Source: Streptomyces bicolor
GTDB taxonomy: Bacteria; Actinomycetota; Actinomycetes; Streptomycetales; Streptomycetaceae
DNA: 64,000 nucleotides
Direction: 5' to 3'
Assembly (NCBI RefSeq): GCF_000719285.1
Contig: NZ_JOFS01000015.1
Coordinates: forward strand, 86,936-150,935
Below the pieces are notes generated by a model. It saw only the letters and a list, made by a program, of their open reading frames with translations, did no database searches and was not told the origin of the DNA. A program made the position numbers and the translations under genes. Below are positions 44,571 to 52,609 of this stretch, piece after piece (the stretch's first letter is position 1; each line of letters opens with the position of its first letter).

Positions 44571-45773
44571 ATGGAGTTCCGCATCGAGCGTGCCGGCTTC
44601 GCCGAGGCCGTGGGGTGGGCGGGGCGTGCGCTGCCATCGCGTACGCCGGTGCCGGTGCTGGGGGGCCTGCTGCTGGCGGTGAGCTCCGGGCGGCTCACCG
44701 TCTCGGGGTTCGACTTCGAGGCGGCGGCGCGTATCGAGGTGGACGCCGAGACCGGGGCGGCGGGCGAGGTGCTGGTGCCGGGGCGCCGGCTGCTGGACAT
44801 CTGCCGGGTGCTGCCGGACGGGCCGGTGAGCTGCTCCCTGGAGGGGGCGCGGTTCACGGTGGAGGCGGGCGGCACCGAGTTCGGGCTGTCCACGCTGCCG
44901 CGCGAGGAGTACCCGGCGCTTCCGCCGCAGCCCGCGCCGTACGGCAGCGTGGACGCGGCCGCCTTCGCGACGGCCGTCGGGCAGGTGGCCGTGGCGGCGG
45001 GGCGGGACGAGACGCTGCCGGTGCTGACGGGTGTGCAGCTGCGCTTGGACGGCGAGTCCATGACGCTGTCGGCGTCGGACCGGTACCGGTATGCAGTGCG
45101 GCGGGTGGGGTGGAAGCCTGAAGCGGCTGTGGGGGCTGCGGGGGCCGCGGAGGTGGCGGGTGTTGGCGCTGTTGTGGAGGCGTTGGTGCCCGCGCGGCGG
45201 CTGCTCGATGCCGCGCGGTCGCTCGCGCGGTGCGGAGTCGTGCGGGTCGGGCTGGACACCGCCGCGGGCGGCGGGTTGGTCGGCTTCGAGGGTGGCGGCA
45301 TGCGGAGCGTCGTGCGGTTGCTGGACGGGCGGCTGCCGGCGTACGGGTCGCTGTTCGACATGGCGGGTGCGGCGGTCGCGGAGGTCGAGTGCGGGGCGTT
45401 CACGGAGGCTGTGCGCCGGGTTGCCGTGGTGGCCGAGGCGAGCAGTCCGGTGCGGTTGGACTTCTCGGCCGGCGGGTCGGTGCTGCTGCGGGCCGGGTAC
45501 GGGGACGATGTGGCGGCGCAGCGGTTGCCGGCGGTGCTGAGCGGGGCGGAGGAGGTCACCGTCGCGTTCAATCCGGCGTATCTGCTGGACGCGCTGAACT
45601 CCTTCGAGACGGGCCGGTTGCGGCTGGAGCTGATCGGGACGGGGCAGCGGGCGCTGTTGAGTGGGGTGGGAGGCTCGGATGAGGGGGAGAGCGGGGACGG
45701 CGGGGATGGCGGGGACGGCGGGGACGGCGGGTCGCACCGGCATCTGCTCATGTCCGTGAAGCAGCTGGTCTGA
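44571..45773 (+). CDS. Second DNA polymerase III sliding clamp (beta) homologue
   Basis: The protein has 400 residues from ATG 44571 (GGGGGA 6 nt upstream). The DnaN architecture of three repeats is recognisable: domain 1 PSRTPVPVLGGLLLAVSSGR ... TVSGFDFEAAARIEV, domain 2 ETLPVLTGVQLRLDGESMTL ... ASDRYRYAVR, domain 3 VTVAFNPAYLLDALNSFETG. The C-terminal HLLMSVKQLV replaces the usual HLLMPVRL. A (GGD)n run of about 20 residues is inserted just before it (about 368-387). No replication genes are nearby, so this is an accessory clamp. Partner polymerase unknown. Confidence 0.88.
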   Translation: MEFRIERAGFAEAVGWAGRALPSRTPVPVLGGLLLAVSSGRLTVSGFDFEAAARIEVDAETGAAGEVLVPGRRLLDICRVLPDGPVSCSLEGARFTVEAGGTEFGLSTLPREEYPALPPQPAPYGSVDAAAFATAVGQVAVAAGRDETLPVLTGVQLRLDGESMTLSASDRYRYAVRRVGWKPEAAVGAAGAAEVAGVGAVVEALVPARRLLDAARSLARCGVVRVGLDTAAGGGLVGFEGGGMRSVVRLLDGRLPAYGSLFDMAGAAVAEVECGAFTEAVRRVAVVAEASSPVRLDFSAGGSVLLRAGYGDDVAAQRLPAVLSGAEEVTVAFNPAYLLDALNSFETGRLRLELIGTGQRALLSGVGGSDEGESGDGGDGGDGGDGGSHRHLLMSVKQLV

Positions 45774-45798
45774 CCCGTTGCGGCGGGGAAAAGAACGG

Positions 45799-45832
45799 TG
45801 CGCCCCGGCGATGGAGGCGGTGCCGGGGCGCA
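45799..45832. terminator. Bidirectional hairpin terminator
   Basis: An 11-bp stem TGCGCCCCGGC / GCCGGGGCGCA with a 12-nt loop lies between the clamp gene and the convergent pspC-like gene. Confidence 0.75.
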
Positions 45833-45843
45833 TTCGTTGCGCC

Positions 45844-45889
45844 GGTTACCAGGCTGTGTGTGCCCTGGTTACCAGGCTGTGCGTGTCTT
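45844..45889. repeat. 23-bp near-exact direct repeat over a stop codon
   Basis: GGTTACCAGGCTGTG occurs at 45844 and again at 45867. The second copy contains the TAA and last codons of the PspC gene on the minus strand, so the first copy is a small duplication of that gene's end. Confidence 0.55.
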
Positions 45890-46078
45890 GTTCGCCTTGT
45901 CCTCCGACGGGAGCAGTGCCCACAGGGCTATGTAGAGCAGGAACTGCGGGCCCGGGAGCAGGCAGGAGATCAGGAACAGGACGCGCATCGTTGTCGCGGA
46001 GGTGCCGAAGCGACGCGCCAGCGCGGCGCACACTCCGCCGATCATGCGGCCGTGGGTGGGTCGGGCGAGCGCGGTCAT
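45869..46078 (-). CDS. PspC-domain membrane protein
   Basis: The 69-residue protein has GAAGGAG 6 nt before the ATG. The PspC domain HGRMIGGVCAALARRFGTSA (about 9-28) is followed by one membrane segment (MRVLFLISCLLPGPQFLLYI). Stand-alone small PspC proteins are linked to envelope stress. No phage-shock partner is adjacent. Confidence 0.88.
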   Translation of the reverse strand: MTALARPTHGRMIGGVCAALARRFGTSATTMRVLFLISCLLPGPQFLLYIALWALLPSEDKANKTRTAW

Positions 46079-46202
46079 GGTGCGGCTCCTTCGCGAGCGT
46101 GGGCCGAAGGCCCCCTTGTGGGCCTTCCGGCTTCTGAGGCCTTCCGAGTGGTTGCCTCATCTGACATCCACGCTATGGCGGCGAAGCGGGCAAAGCGTCG
46201 CT

Positions 46203-46754
46203 CTATGGGGCTATCCCGACCCTGGGAATCGTCGGGGTCCGACCCTGAGAGGGCTCCTCCTGGGCGACCGTCGGCCGGTGGGCGCCCCGGGATCTGCGGC
46301 GGAGCCAGGCGCGGGCGGCGGGGACGATCGTCGCGTGTGCGAGGGCCACGCCGGCCGTGTTCAGGAACAGTGAGTCGATGTCCACGACCTGGCCCGGGAC
46401 GTCGGTCTGCAGCAGTTCGATGCCCAGGGAGATCAAGGCGCCGGCGGCGACCGTGCGGACCAGGGAGCCGAGGGGGGAGGCGTGGAGCCTGCCGTGTGCC
46501 ATCGGGATCAGTACGCCGAGCGGGGCGAGCAGTGCGAGCCCCTCGATGATGCGGCGGGCGGCTTGCTGCCAGCCCAGGGCGAGGTCGGCTCTTATCCCGG
46601 CGAAGGGCCGCAGGTTGGCCGGCATCACCCAGGGGACGTCCAGGGGGCGCATTGTCAGCCAGGCGACGAACGCGAGGTGTGCGACCAGGAGGACACCCCC
46701 CGTCGCACGGATGCGGATCGCGGCGCTGCCGCCGATGGAGCCTTGACGCTGCAC
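46203..46754 (-). CDS. VanZ-family membrane protein
   Basis: The 183-residue protein starts at GTG. There are about four hydrophobic segments with the VanZ pattern NLRPFAGI, a middle LLAPLGVLIPMAH and the conserved LISLGIELLQTDVPGQVVDI plus DSLFLNTAGVALAH. The family is linked to teicoplanin/lipoglycopeptide response and cell-envelope biology, without a known enzymatic role. Confidence 0.85.
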   Translation of the reverse strand: MQRQGSIGGSAAIRIRATGGVLLVAHLAFVAWLTMRPLDVPWVMPANLRPFAGIRADLALGWQQAARRIIEGLALLAPLGVLIPMAHGRLHASPLGSLVRTVAAGALISLGIELLQTDVPGQVVDIDSLFLNTAGVALAHATIVPAARAWLRRRSRGAHRPTVAQEEPSQGRTPTIPRVGIAP

Positions 46755-46842
46755 GCCCCCCTAGACGCGCCCCCCGGCAGGATCGGTTCCGGGTCGCGCG
46801 GTGGTGGGGTGAGGCGTCCGCCACACGTGCCTCCGGTGGGGG

Positions 46843-46930
46843 TGCGGATGCCTGCGGCGCCTGTGCGGGTGTGGTGGGGGTGCGGATGCCTGCGGCGCCT
46901 GTGCAGGTGTGGTGGGGGTGCGTGTAGCGC
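46843..46930 (+). repeat. 38-bp tandem units leading into the hairpin element
   Basis: TGCGGATGCCTGCGGCGCCT begins at 46843 and again at 46881. A third diverged unit begins at 46919 (TGCGTGTAGCGCCTGCGG), giving a strict 38-nt period. One such unit also precedes the second hairpin copy, at 58680. Confidence 0.75.
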
Positions 46931-46956
46931 CTGCGGTCGTGTTGTGGGTCGGGGCC

Positions 46957-47053
46957 GGGCCGGGGGGTGTCCGTCCTCGGACCGGCGGCTGGGCTTAGGC
47001 CGGGAGGGGCTGCGTGTTGACGCCGGCCACTGCGGGCGGACACCCCCCGGCCC
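46957..47053. repeat. 97-nt hairpin element, copy A
   Basis: A perfect 17-bp stem GGGCCGGGGGGTGTCCG / CGGACACCCCCCGGCCC encloses a 63-nt loop. Copy B at 58755-58851 has the same geometry. Two stem base pairs differ between the copies and both are compensated, so base pairing has been kept. Confidence 0.85.
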
Positions 47054-47208
47054 GTCCCCTTCCCGCCGTACGCGACCGCGGGTGCGTGGGGGTACACGCC
47101 CTTCCGACCCAGCTGCGGGCAGTCGTGCCGCTGGGGCGGCACAGGTGGGCGCAGCGGCACCCCGCCGGCGCCGGGCCGCGCGACCCACCCTCGGCCCGCG
47201 TCACTCGG

Positions 47209-47913
47209 TCAGGCGTCGCTCGACGGGGGCTCGTTGGTGCCCGGTCTCGTGCGGACCTCGTCCGTGCACTCGTAGCGGCGTGGGGGCTCGTCCGTCGGGC
47301 CACCCAGGATCACCGAGCCGTCGCCCTCGGCGGCCGTCGAGTCCGAGAAGGTGCAGACGATCTGGGCGAGGGCGTACGACGTGAGGTCGGTGGGCGGGGT
47401 GCTCAGGCGCAGGGTCTCGTCGGGGTCGCCGGGGCGGGGGCCGTTCACGGTCATGGCGCCGCGGACGTCCGTGGTGTAGCCGGCCTCCTTCTCGTCGGCC
47501 GACGGGGTTTCCTCCAGCTCGTCGAGCAGGCCCTGGGCCACCAGTACGCGGCGCTCGGAGTCCGGCGAACCGTCCGGGACCCGTACCGTCCGCTCCACGG
47601 CCACCAGTTGCGAGCCGCACAGCAGGAACACCTGTACCGGAAGGCCGCGGGATGCCTGCGTCGAGACGTCCGGCTCGGAGAGCGAGCAGTGCACGCGGGA
47701 TGGGGCCGGGCCGAAGTCGGTCGGGACCTCCGTGGGCCGTATGCCGCAACCGGTGAGGAGGGTGGCGGTCAGTGCGGAGAGCGTCAGCAGGCGGGCCGTA
47801 CGCCGCCGTCGGCTTGCGGGGGCCGTCCGGCCGTGTGCGTGTCCATGTGTGTGGGGTTCGGACTCGGCGTTCCTGAGGTGGACGGGGACTGTTCCCGCGT
47901 CATGTCCGTTCAT
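47209..47913 (-). CDS. afsQ3: Lipoprotein of the AfsQ operon
   Basis: The 234-residue protein has a long Arg-rich start before a lipoprotein signal TLSALTATLLTGCGIRPTEV (acylated Cys near 57). A GerMN-like or sensor-accessory domain follows (VQVFLLCGSQLVAVERTVRV, LLDELEETPSADEKEAGYTT). Its ATG shares a base with the kinase stop (TGATG), so it is cotranslated with AfsQ2. In S. coelicolor the third gene of this operon is a lipoprotein. A role in signal sensing is inferred. Confidence 0.85.
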   Translation of the reverse strand: MNGHDAGTVPVHLRNAESEPHTHGHAHGRTAPASRRRRTARLLTLSALTATLLTGCGIRPTEVPTDFGPAPSRVHCSLSEPDVSTQASRGLPVQVFLLCGSQLVAVERTVRVPDGSPDSERRVLVAQGLLDELEETPSADEKEAGYTTDVRGAMTVNGPRPGDPDETLRLSTPPTDLTSYALAQIVCTFSDSTAAEGDGSVILGGPTDEPPRRYECTDEVRTRPGTNEPPSSDA

Positions 47914-49499
47914 CAGGCGTCCCCCTTCTGCGTGCCATCGGCGTCCTTGCCGCCGCCCTCGTCGCCGTTCGTCTCCTGCGCCAGCTTCGACGCGTCCTGC
48001 GGAAGGCGCAGGGTGAACACCGCGCCGCCTTCGGGGGAGTTGGCGGCGGTGATCTCGCCGCCGTGGATGTGGGCGTTCTCCAGGGCGATGGACAGGCCGA
48101 GGCCGCTGCCCTCGGAGCGGGGGCGGGAGGCGCTGGCCTTGTAGAAGCGGTCGAAGACGTGGGGGAGGACGTCCTCGGGGATGCCGGGGCCGTGGTCCCG
48201 TACGGCGATGACGACCGCGTCGTCCGCCTCACTGACCGTGACGCGCACCGGCGAGCCGCCGTGCTTGAGCGCGTTGCCGATGAGGTTGGCCAGTATGACG
48301 TCCAGGCGGCGCGGGTCCAGGCGGGCCACGATGCCGCGCGCGGCGTCCAGGTCGACCGCGTCCAGCCAGGCCCGGGCGTCGATGCAGGCCGTGATCTGGT
48401 CGGCGACGTCGACGTCGTCCAGGACCAGGCGGGCCGTGCCCGCGTCGAAGCGGGTGACCTCCATCAGGTTCTCGACGAGGTCGTTCAGCCGGCGTGTCTC
48501 GCTGACCACGAGGCGTACGGCGGGCTCGATCATCGGGTCCATGGAGCCGGACTCCGCCTCGAGCTCCTCCTCCAGGACCTCCGTCACCGCGGTGATCGCG
48601 GTGAGGGGGGTGCGGAGTTCGTGGGACATGTCCGCGACGAAGCGGCGGGACGCCTCGTCCCGCGCGGCCATGTCGGCGACCCGCTTCTCCAACGCCTCGG
48701 CGGCGTTGTTGAACGTCCTTGAGAGGTCCGCCAGTTCGTCCGTGCCGGAGACGCGCAGGCGGGTGTCCAGCTTGCCCTCGCCGAGGCGGCCGGCGGCGAC
48801 ACCGAGGCGCTGCACCGGCTTCAGTACGGTCGTGGCGGCGGCCTGCGCGAGCAGCGCGGAGCCGATCAGCGCGAGGCCCGTGGCGATACCGAGCGACCAG
48901 GCCAGGGAGTTGAGGTCCTTGGCCTCCTGCTCAAGGGACTTGAGCATGTACCCGGTCGGACCGCCGCCGTTCACGCGCGTGCCGGCGATCAGGTACGGGG
49001 TGTCGTCCTCCACGATCCGCTGCCAGTACAGGTGGTACTCGGACTTGCCGGAGGAGTTGCTCTGCTGCTTCTCGTTCACCGCCGTACGCAGCGACTCGGG
49101 CACGTCCGCGAGCGTGAAGCCGTCGAGGCCGCCGGAATTGCCGTACACCGGCTTGCCGTCGGCGTCCTGGGCGGCCAGCAGCACGGAGAAGCGCTGACTG
49201 CTGTTGGCCATCTGACCGGCGGTGTGCTGCAGTTCGTCCTGCGTCGGCTCCTGGGGCAGCAGGCCCGCGCGGTTCTGCATCTCCTGCTCGAAGTCCCGCA
49301 GCACTGCGTCCTGGGTGCGCCTGAGCACCGCCTCGCGGTTGAGCCAGTAGGCGATGCCGGACGCGGACACGGCGGCCGTGAGCGCGACGAGACCGAAGAC
49401 GACCACCAGCCGGAGTCGCAGACTGGTGAAACGCAGCCTCGACCAGACTCCCTTGCGAGCCGCGAACCAGCCGCGGAAACCCCCTTGCGCGTCGGTCAC
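47913..49499 (-). CDS. afsQ2: Sensor histidine kinase AfsQ2
   Basis: The protein has 528 residues from GTG 49499, which overlaps the AfsQ1 stop as GTGA. Membrane segments at about 30-51 and 199-221 flank an extracytoplasmic sensor of about 147 residues. Then come HAMP (about 222-275), HisKA with phospho-acceptor His293 (FVADMSHELRTPLTAITAVT) and HATPase_c with N-box NLIGNALKHGG, DHGPGIP and GSGLGLSIA. It phosphorylates AfsQ1. In S. coelicolor the pair links nitrogen state to antibiotic production. Confidence 0.95.
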   Translation of the reverse strand: MTDAQGGFRGWFAARKGVWSRLRFTSLRLRLVVVFGLVALTAAVSASGIAYWLNREAVLRRTQDAVLRDFEQEMQNRAGLLPQEPTQDELQHTAGQMANSSQRFSVLLAAQDADGKPVYGNSGGLDGFTLADVPESLRTAVNEKQQSNSSGKSEYHLYWQRIVEDDTPYLIAGTRVNGGGPTGYMLKSLEQEAKDLNSLAWSLGIATGLALIGSALLAQAAATTVLKPVQRLGVAAGRLGEGKLDTRLRVSGTDELADLSRTFNNAAEALEKRVADMAARDEASRRFVADMSHELRTPLTAITAVTEVLEEELEAESGSMDPMIEPAVRLVVSETRRLNDLVENLMEVTRFDAGTARLVLDDVDVADQITACIDARAWLDAVDLDAARGIVARLDPRRLDVILANLIGNALKHGGSPVRVTVSEADDAVVIAVRDHGPGIPEDVLPHVFDRFYKASASRPRSEGSGLGLSIALENAHIHGGEITAANSPEGGAVFTLRLPQDASKLAQETNGDEGGGKDADGTQKGDA

Positions 49500-50173
49500 T
49501 GAGGCGCGTCCAGGCGGTAGCCGACACCACGGACGGTACGGATCAGGGTGGGCGACGACGGTACGTCCTCGACCTTCGCGCGCAGTCGCTGGACGCAGGC
49601 GTCCACGAGGCGGGAGTCGCCGAGGTAGTCGTGCTCCCAGACCAGGCGCAGCAGCTGCTGGCGGGACAGGGCCTGGCCCGGCCGCCGGCTCAGTTCCAGC
49701 AGCAGGCGCAGCTCGGTCGGGGTGAGCTGGAGGTCCTCGCCGTTCTTCGTCACGGTCATCGCCGCACGGTCGATGACGAGGCTGCCGTAGGTCGCCGCGT
49801 CGTTGGACTCCCGCTCGCCGCGCCGCAGCACGGCCCGGATCCGGGCGTCGAGGACCCGCCCCTGCACAGGTTTGACCACGTAGTCGTCCGCGCCGGACTC
49901 CAGTCCGACCACGACGTCGATGTCGTCGCTGCGCGCGGTCAGCAGGATGATCGGCAGCTGGTCGGTGCGCCGGATGCGGCGGCACACCTCGAAGCCGTCG
50001 ATGCCGGGCAGCATCACGTCCAGCACGATCAGGTCCGGCCGCTGCTCACGCAGCAGTTTCAGGCCGTCCTCGCCGGTGGCAGCCGTGGCCACCCGGTGTC
50101 CCTGGCGCGTCAGTGAGAGCTCCAGGGCCGTCCGGATGGCGTCGTCGTCCTCGATCAGCAACAGGGAAGGCAC
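49496..50173 (-). CDS. afsQ1: Response regulator AfsQ1
   Basis: The protein has 225 residues from GTG 50173, the length known for S. coelicolor AfsQ1; ATG 50182 would add three. The receiver domain has acidic pocket ED-D (8-11), phospho-acceptor Asp52 (LIVLDVMLPG) and Lys in DDYVVKPVQG. A C-terminal OmpR-type winged helix (LTPTELRLLLELSRRPGQAL, SRLVDACVQRLRAKVED) binds DNA. The divergent sigQ gene and a perfect GTGAC-N6-GTGAC site upstream confirm identity. Confidence 0.96.
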   Translation of the reverse strand: MPSLLLIEDDDAIRTALELSLTRQGHRVATAATGEDGLKLLREQRPDLIVLDVMLPGIDGFEVCRRIRRTDQLPIILLTARSDDIDVVVGLESGADDYVVKPVQGRVLDARIRAVLRRGERESNDAATYGSLVIDRAAMTVTKNGEDLQLTPTELRLLLELSRRPGQALSRQQLLRLVWEHDYLGDSRLVDACVQRLRAKVEDVPSSPTLIRTVRGVGYRLDAPQ

Positions 50174-50303
50174 GGGCCTCATTCTGGCCCATGCGGGGGC
50201 GGTCTTTCGACACCTGTACGAGCTGTACGCCTACGCGCACGTAGCGCGTTCGGCTGTGCGGGGATTGTCCCGCGCCTGGGGGCGACCTCTGACACAGGCC
50301 CCT

Positions 50304-50319
50304 GTGACAGCTCTGTGAC
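50304..50319. promoter_or_regulatory. AfsQ1-binding site
   Basis: GTGAC-AGCTCT-GTGAC fits the known AfsQ1 motif GTnAC-N6-GTnAC exactly. It lies between afsQ1 and sigQ and can regulate both. Confidence 0.85.
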
Positions 50320-50450
50320 AGTCGGCGGACACGGCCATGAAGGTGCCCGGGCAAGCTTTTCGGCACAGGCAAGACAGCAAGACGCACCGAGCAAGACCAC
50401 CAGCAAGTCGCACGATCAGAACACCGGAAGTCCACGACGGGGGGCGCGAG

Positions 50451-51197
50451 ATGAACACGCTGCACGGCACCAGCACCAGCGCGGTTATCACGCGGCTGCA
50501 CGACGTGAACGGGGGCCGGGGTTCCGAGAAGTCCGGTGCCGTGAGCGGGCGGGGGTGCGCTCGCGGCGCCGGGCGTCAGCACACCGCGTACATGACGGTG
50601 GTTGACGGTTTCACGGGGGAACCGCACGGGGGAGCCGCGTACAGGGAGGACTCGGGGGAGCGGCGTCGCTCGCTGTCGGAGGCGGAGTTCACCGCCTACG
50701 TCCAGGAGCGCCGCGCCTCCCTGTATGCGACCGCCTACCACCTGACCGGTGACCGTTTCGAGGCCGAGGACCTGCTGCAGAGCGCGCTGTTCTCGACGTA
50801 CAAGGCCTGGGACCGGATCAGCGACAAGGCCGCGGTGGGTGGCTATCTGCGGCGGACGATGACGAACCTGCACATCAGCGCGTGGCGCCGCCGCAAGCTG
50901 AACGAGTACCCGACCGAGGAACTGCCGGAGACGCCCGGCGACACGGACGCGATGCGCGGCACCGAACTGCGCGCGGTCCTGTGGCAGGCGCTCGCCCGCC
51001 TTCCCGAGCTCCAGCGCACGATGCTGGTCCTGCGCTACTACGAGGGCCGCACCGACCCGGAGATCGCGGAGATCCTCGACATCAGTGTCGGCACGGTGAA
51101 GTCCAGCATCTGGCGGTCGCTCCGCCGGCTGCGCGAGGACGAGGTCCTCAGCTTCGGCCGTGACGAGGAGGACGCCTTCGGGGAGCTTGTGGCCTGA
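50451..51197 (+). CDS. sigQ: ECF sigma factor SigQ
   Basis: The protein has 248 residues from ATG 50451, behind GGGGCGCGAG. A basic, Gly-rich N-terminal tail of about 75 residues precedes sigma region 2 (YVQERRASLYATAYHLTGDR, EAEDLLQSALFSTYKAWDRI) and region 4 (LARLPELQRTMLVLRYYEGR, DISVGTVKSSIWRSLRRLRE). It belongs to the SigE-like actinobacterial group. Divergence from the AfsQ1/Q2 genes with the AfsQ1 box between marks it as SigQ, known to oppose AfsQ1 effects on antibiotics. Confidence 0.93.
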   Translation: MNTLHGTSTSAVITRLHDVNGGRGSEKSGAVSGRGCARGAGRQHTAYMTVVDGFTGEPHGGAAYREDSGERRRSLSEAEFTAYVQERRASLYATAYHLTGDRFEAEDLLQSALFSTYKAWDRISDKAAVGGYLRRTMTNLHISAWRRRKLNEYPTEELPETPGDTDAMRGTELRAVLWQALARLPELQRTMLVLRYYEGRTDPEIAEILDISVGTVKSSIWRSLRRLREDEVLSFGRDEEDAFGELVA

Positions 51198-51201
51198 GGG
51201 T

Positions 51202-51306
51202 TGGGGGGGACCGCGGGGGAGCGGTAGCAAGTGGGGGACCACGGGGGCTGGGGGGCCAACGGGGGACCCCACGGGGGAAACACGGGGGATGCTCCGCCAC
51301 GGGGGA
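51202..51306 (+). repeat. Nine G-runs with repeated ACGGGGGA, downstream of sigQ
   Basis: Nine runs of five or more G occur within 105 nt, just after the sigQ stop. ACGGGGG starts at 51241, 51259, 51271, 51282 and 51299. The stretch could fold into G-quadruplexes in the sigQ 3' transcript. No protein is encoded. Confidence 0.7.
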
Positions 51307-51379
51307 CAGCGGTGGAGCACAACGGGAGCGGGGCTGGAGGGCCGGGGGGTCCGTCCAGTCCCGTTCTTCGTGCGCGCGC

Positions 51380-51730
51380 TCAGCGGACCTTCATGAGCGT
51401 CACCTCGGCGGGCGTGTCGCCGACCGCGATCGCGACGGCCGGGTCCATCCCCTCGACCTCGTACGCGGTGATCCTGCGTTCGGCAACGGTGTCCCCAGGG
51501 TCGTTGGGGGTGTCGTCGCACCCCGGGACCGTGGCGGTGCCCAGCTTCTCCCCGACGGTGAAGTCGACGTTCGCGACGTCCAGGTAGCTGCGACCGTCGT
51601 AGGTGACCAGGTACGCGCACGACGCCTCGGCCGCACCGCCCGCTCCGCCCGACGCCGCACAGCCGACGGCCGTCGCGAGGAGCAGGGACGTCATGATCAG
51701 CCGTCGGCCGGCCTGGAGAGCAGTCGTCAT
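51380..51730 (-). CDS. Small lipoprotein, function unknown
   Basis: The protein has 116 residues from ATG 51730, with GGAAGGAA 5 nt upstream. The lipoprotein signal RRLIMTSLLLATAVGCAASG places the acylated Cys near residue 24. The mature domain of about 90 residues (YLVTYDGRSYLDVANVDFTV, ATVPGCDDTPNDPGDTVAER, ITAYEVEGMDPAVAIAVGDT) looks like a small beta-rich extracytoplasmic fold with two cysteines. Similar lipoproteins occur next to sigQ in streptomycetes, but no role is known. Confidence 0.8.
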   Translation of the reverse strand: MTTALQAGRRLIMTSLLLATAVGCAASGGAGGAAEASCAYLVTYDGRSYLDVANVDFTVGEKLGTATVPGCDDTPNDPGDTVAERRITAYEVEGMDPAVAIAVGDTPAEVTLMKVR

Positions 51731-51789
51731 CGGCTTCCTTCCCACGGGACCGTTTTCCGGTCCTACGACGGAGAAGGCGCCGTCTTCGT

Positions 51790-52425
51790 TCAGCCGGCCG
51801 GCGTCGCCGCCGGGGAGCGGCCCGCCGCGGCCGCGGTGAGGCGGCCGAGGGCCTCGTCGCGGTCGCAGGCATACGCGCCCAGTGCCGTCTGGCGGGCGAT
51901 GATCGACCGCTCCAGACGCATCAGGCGCCAGCCGCGGCGCAGCAGGAAGGGCACCGACTTGCGGCCCTCCCGCAGGTCGCGCAGGAAGCGGCGGCGGAAT
52001 GTCTTCACGGGGCCGCGGCTCAGGCAGAGCGCGTCGGCCAGCACCCCGAGTTCCCGGCAGCGGGTCACTATCTCCGCCGCGAAGATGCCCTCCGCGATGA
52101 ACAGGGGGGTCCGGCCGATCTCGACTGCCTCCTCGCCGGTGCGGGCGCTGAGCGAGATGTCGTACAGCGGAACGTTCGTACGGCCCGTGCGGCACAGCTC
52201 CACGATCGCCGCGACGGCCGTGTCGGCGTCCCACGAGTCGGGGTGGTCCCAGTCGATGTCGGAGCTCCCGGGGACCTGCGGCAGCGTCGGGTCGTCGCCC
52301 TCTTTGTAGAAGTCGTCGAGCCGCAGCACCGGAAGACCGGAGCGGGCGGCGAGCAGGGACTTGCCGGAGCCGGAGGGGCCGCAGAGCAGCACGACTCGCG
52401 TCGGTATGGGCGGTTGGGAACTCAC
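51790..52425 (-). CDS. Uridine-kinase-like P-loop protein
   Basis: The 211-residue protein starts at GTG. A Walker A motif LLCGPSGSGKSLLAARSGLP (13-32) and FYKEGDDPTLP-type lid/substrate loops (VLRLDDFYKEGDD, DIDWDHPDSWD) are as in uridine/cytidine kinases; FIAEGIFAAEIV is the Walker-B-like strand. The C-terminus is longer and basic (TFRRRFLRDLREGRKSV). It would phosphorylate uridine or a similar small molecule. Location between the nucleoside genes is consistent, but it has no operator. Confidence 0.8.
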   Translation of the reverse strand: MSSQPPIPTRVVLLCGPSGSGKSLLAARSGLPVLRLDDFYKEGDDPTLPQVPGSSDIDWDHPDSWDADTAVAAIVELCRTGRTNVPLYDISLSARTGEEAVEIGRTPLFIAEGIFAAEIVTRCRELGVLADALCLSRGPVKTFRRRFLRDLREGRKSVPFLLRRGWRLMRLERSIIARQTALGAYACDRDEALGRLTAAAAGRSPAATPAG

Positions 52426-52548
52426 GGGACACCAGTGTGAGGCATGTTCCGGTCAGCGGACGACCCGGCGTACCGACTTTGCAGCGCGCGTCACACCTGG
52501 ACTACAGGTGGCGTTCACCTGAGCACCCTGCGCAGCGGCGGCAGAAGT

Positions 52549-52592
52549 AGAGGGCCGTGTCTCCTCCGGACGGAGAGGAGACACGGCCCTCT
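52549..52592 (-). terminator. Strong hairpin terminator of the deoC-aldehyde dehydrogenase operon
   Basis: A perfect 18-bp stem AGAGGGCCGTGTCTCCTC / GAGGAGACACGGCCCTCT with an 8-nt loop ends 18 nt after the last gene's stop. Confidence 0.9.
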
Positions 52593-52609
52593 GGTTTGTG
52601 GGGGGTGGG

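Larger units (their letters stand above)
46755..47208. other. Repeat-rich intergenic region between vanZ-like and lipoprotein genes
   Basis: About 450 bases without a gene. It contains tandem 38-bp units (46843-46918) leading into a 97-nt covarying hairpin element (46957-47053). Several open frames cross it but are products of GC-rich repeats. Confidence 0.7.

Noticed and set aside
46652..47384. Arg/Pro-rich open frames over the 38-nt units and hairpin copy A
   Set aside because: They follow repeat sequence, have no family similarity and the repeat shows RNA/DNA-type covariation, not codon conservation.
50231..50244. CTACGCGCACGTAG near afsQ1 as a seventh nucleoside operator
   Set aside because: The centre has two extra bases, so half-site spacing differs from the six true copies, and the genes are unrelated to nucleosides.
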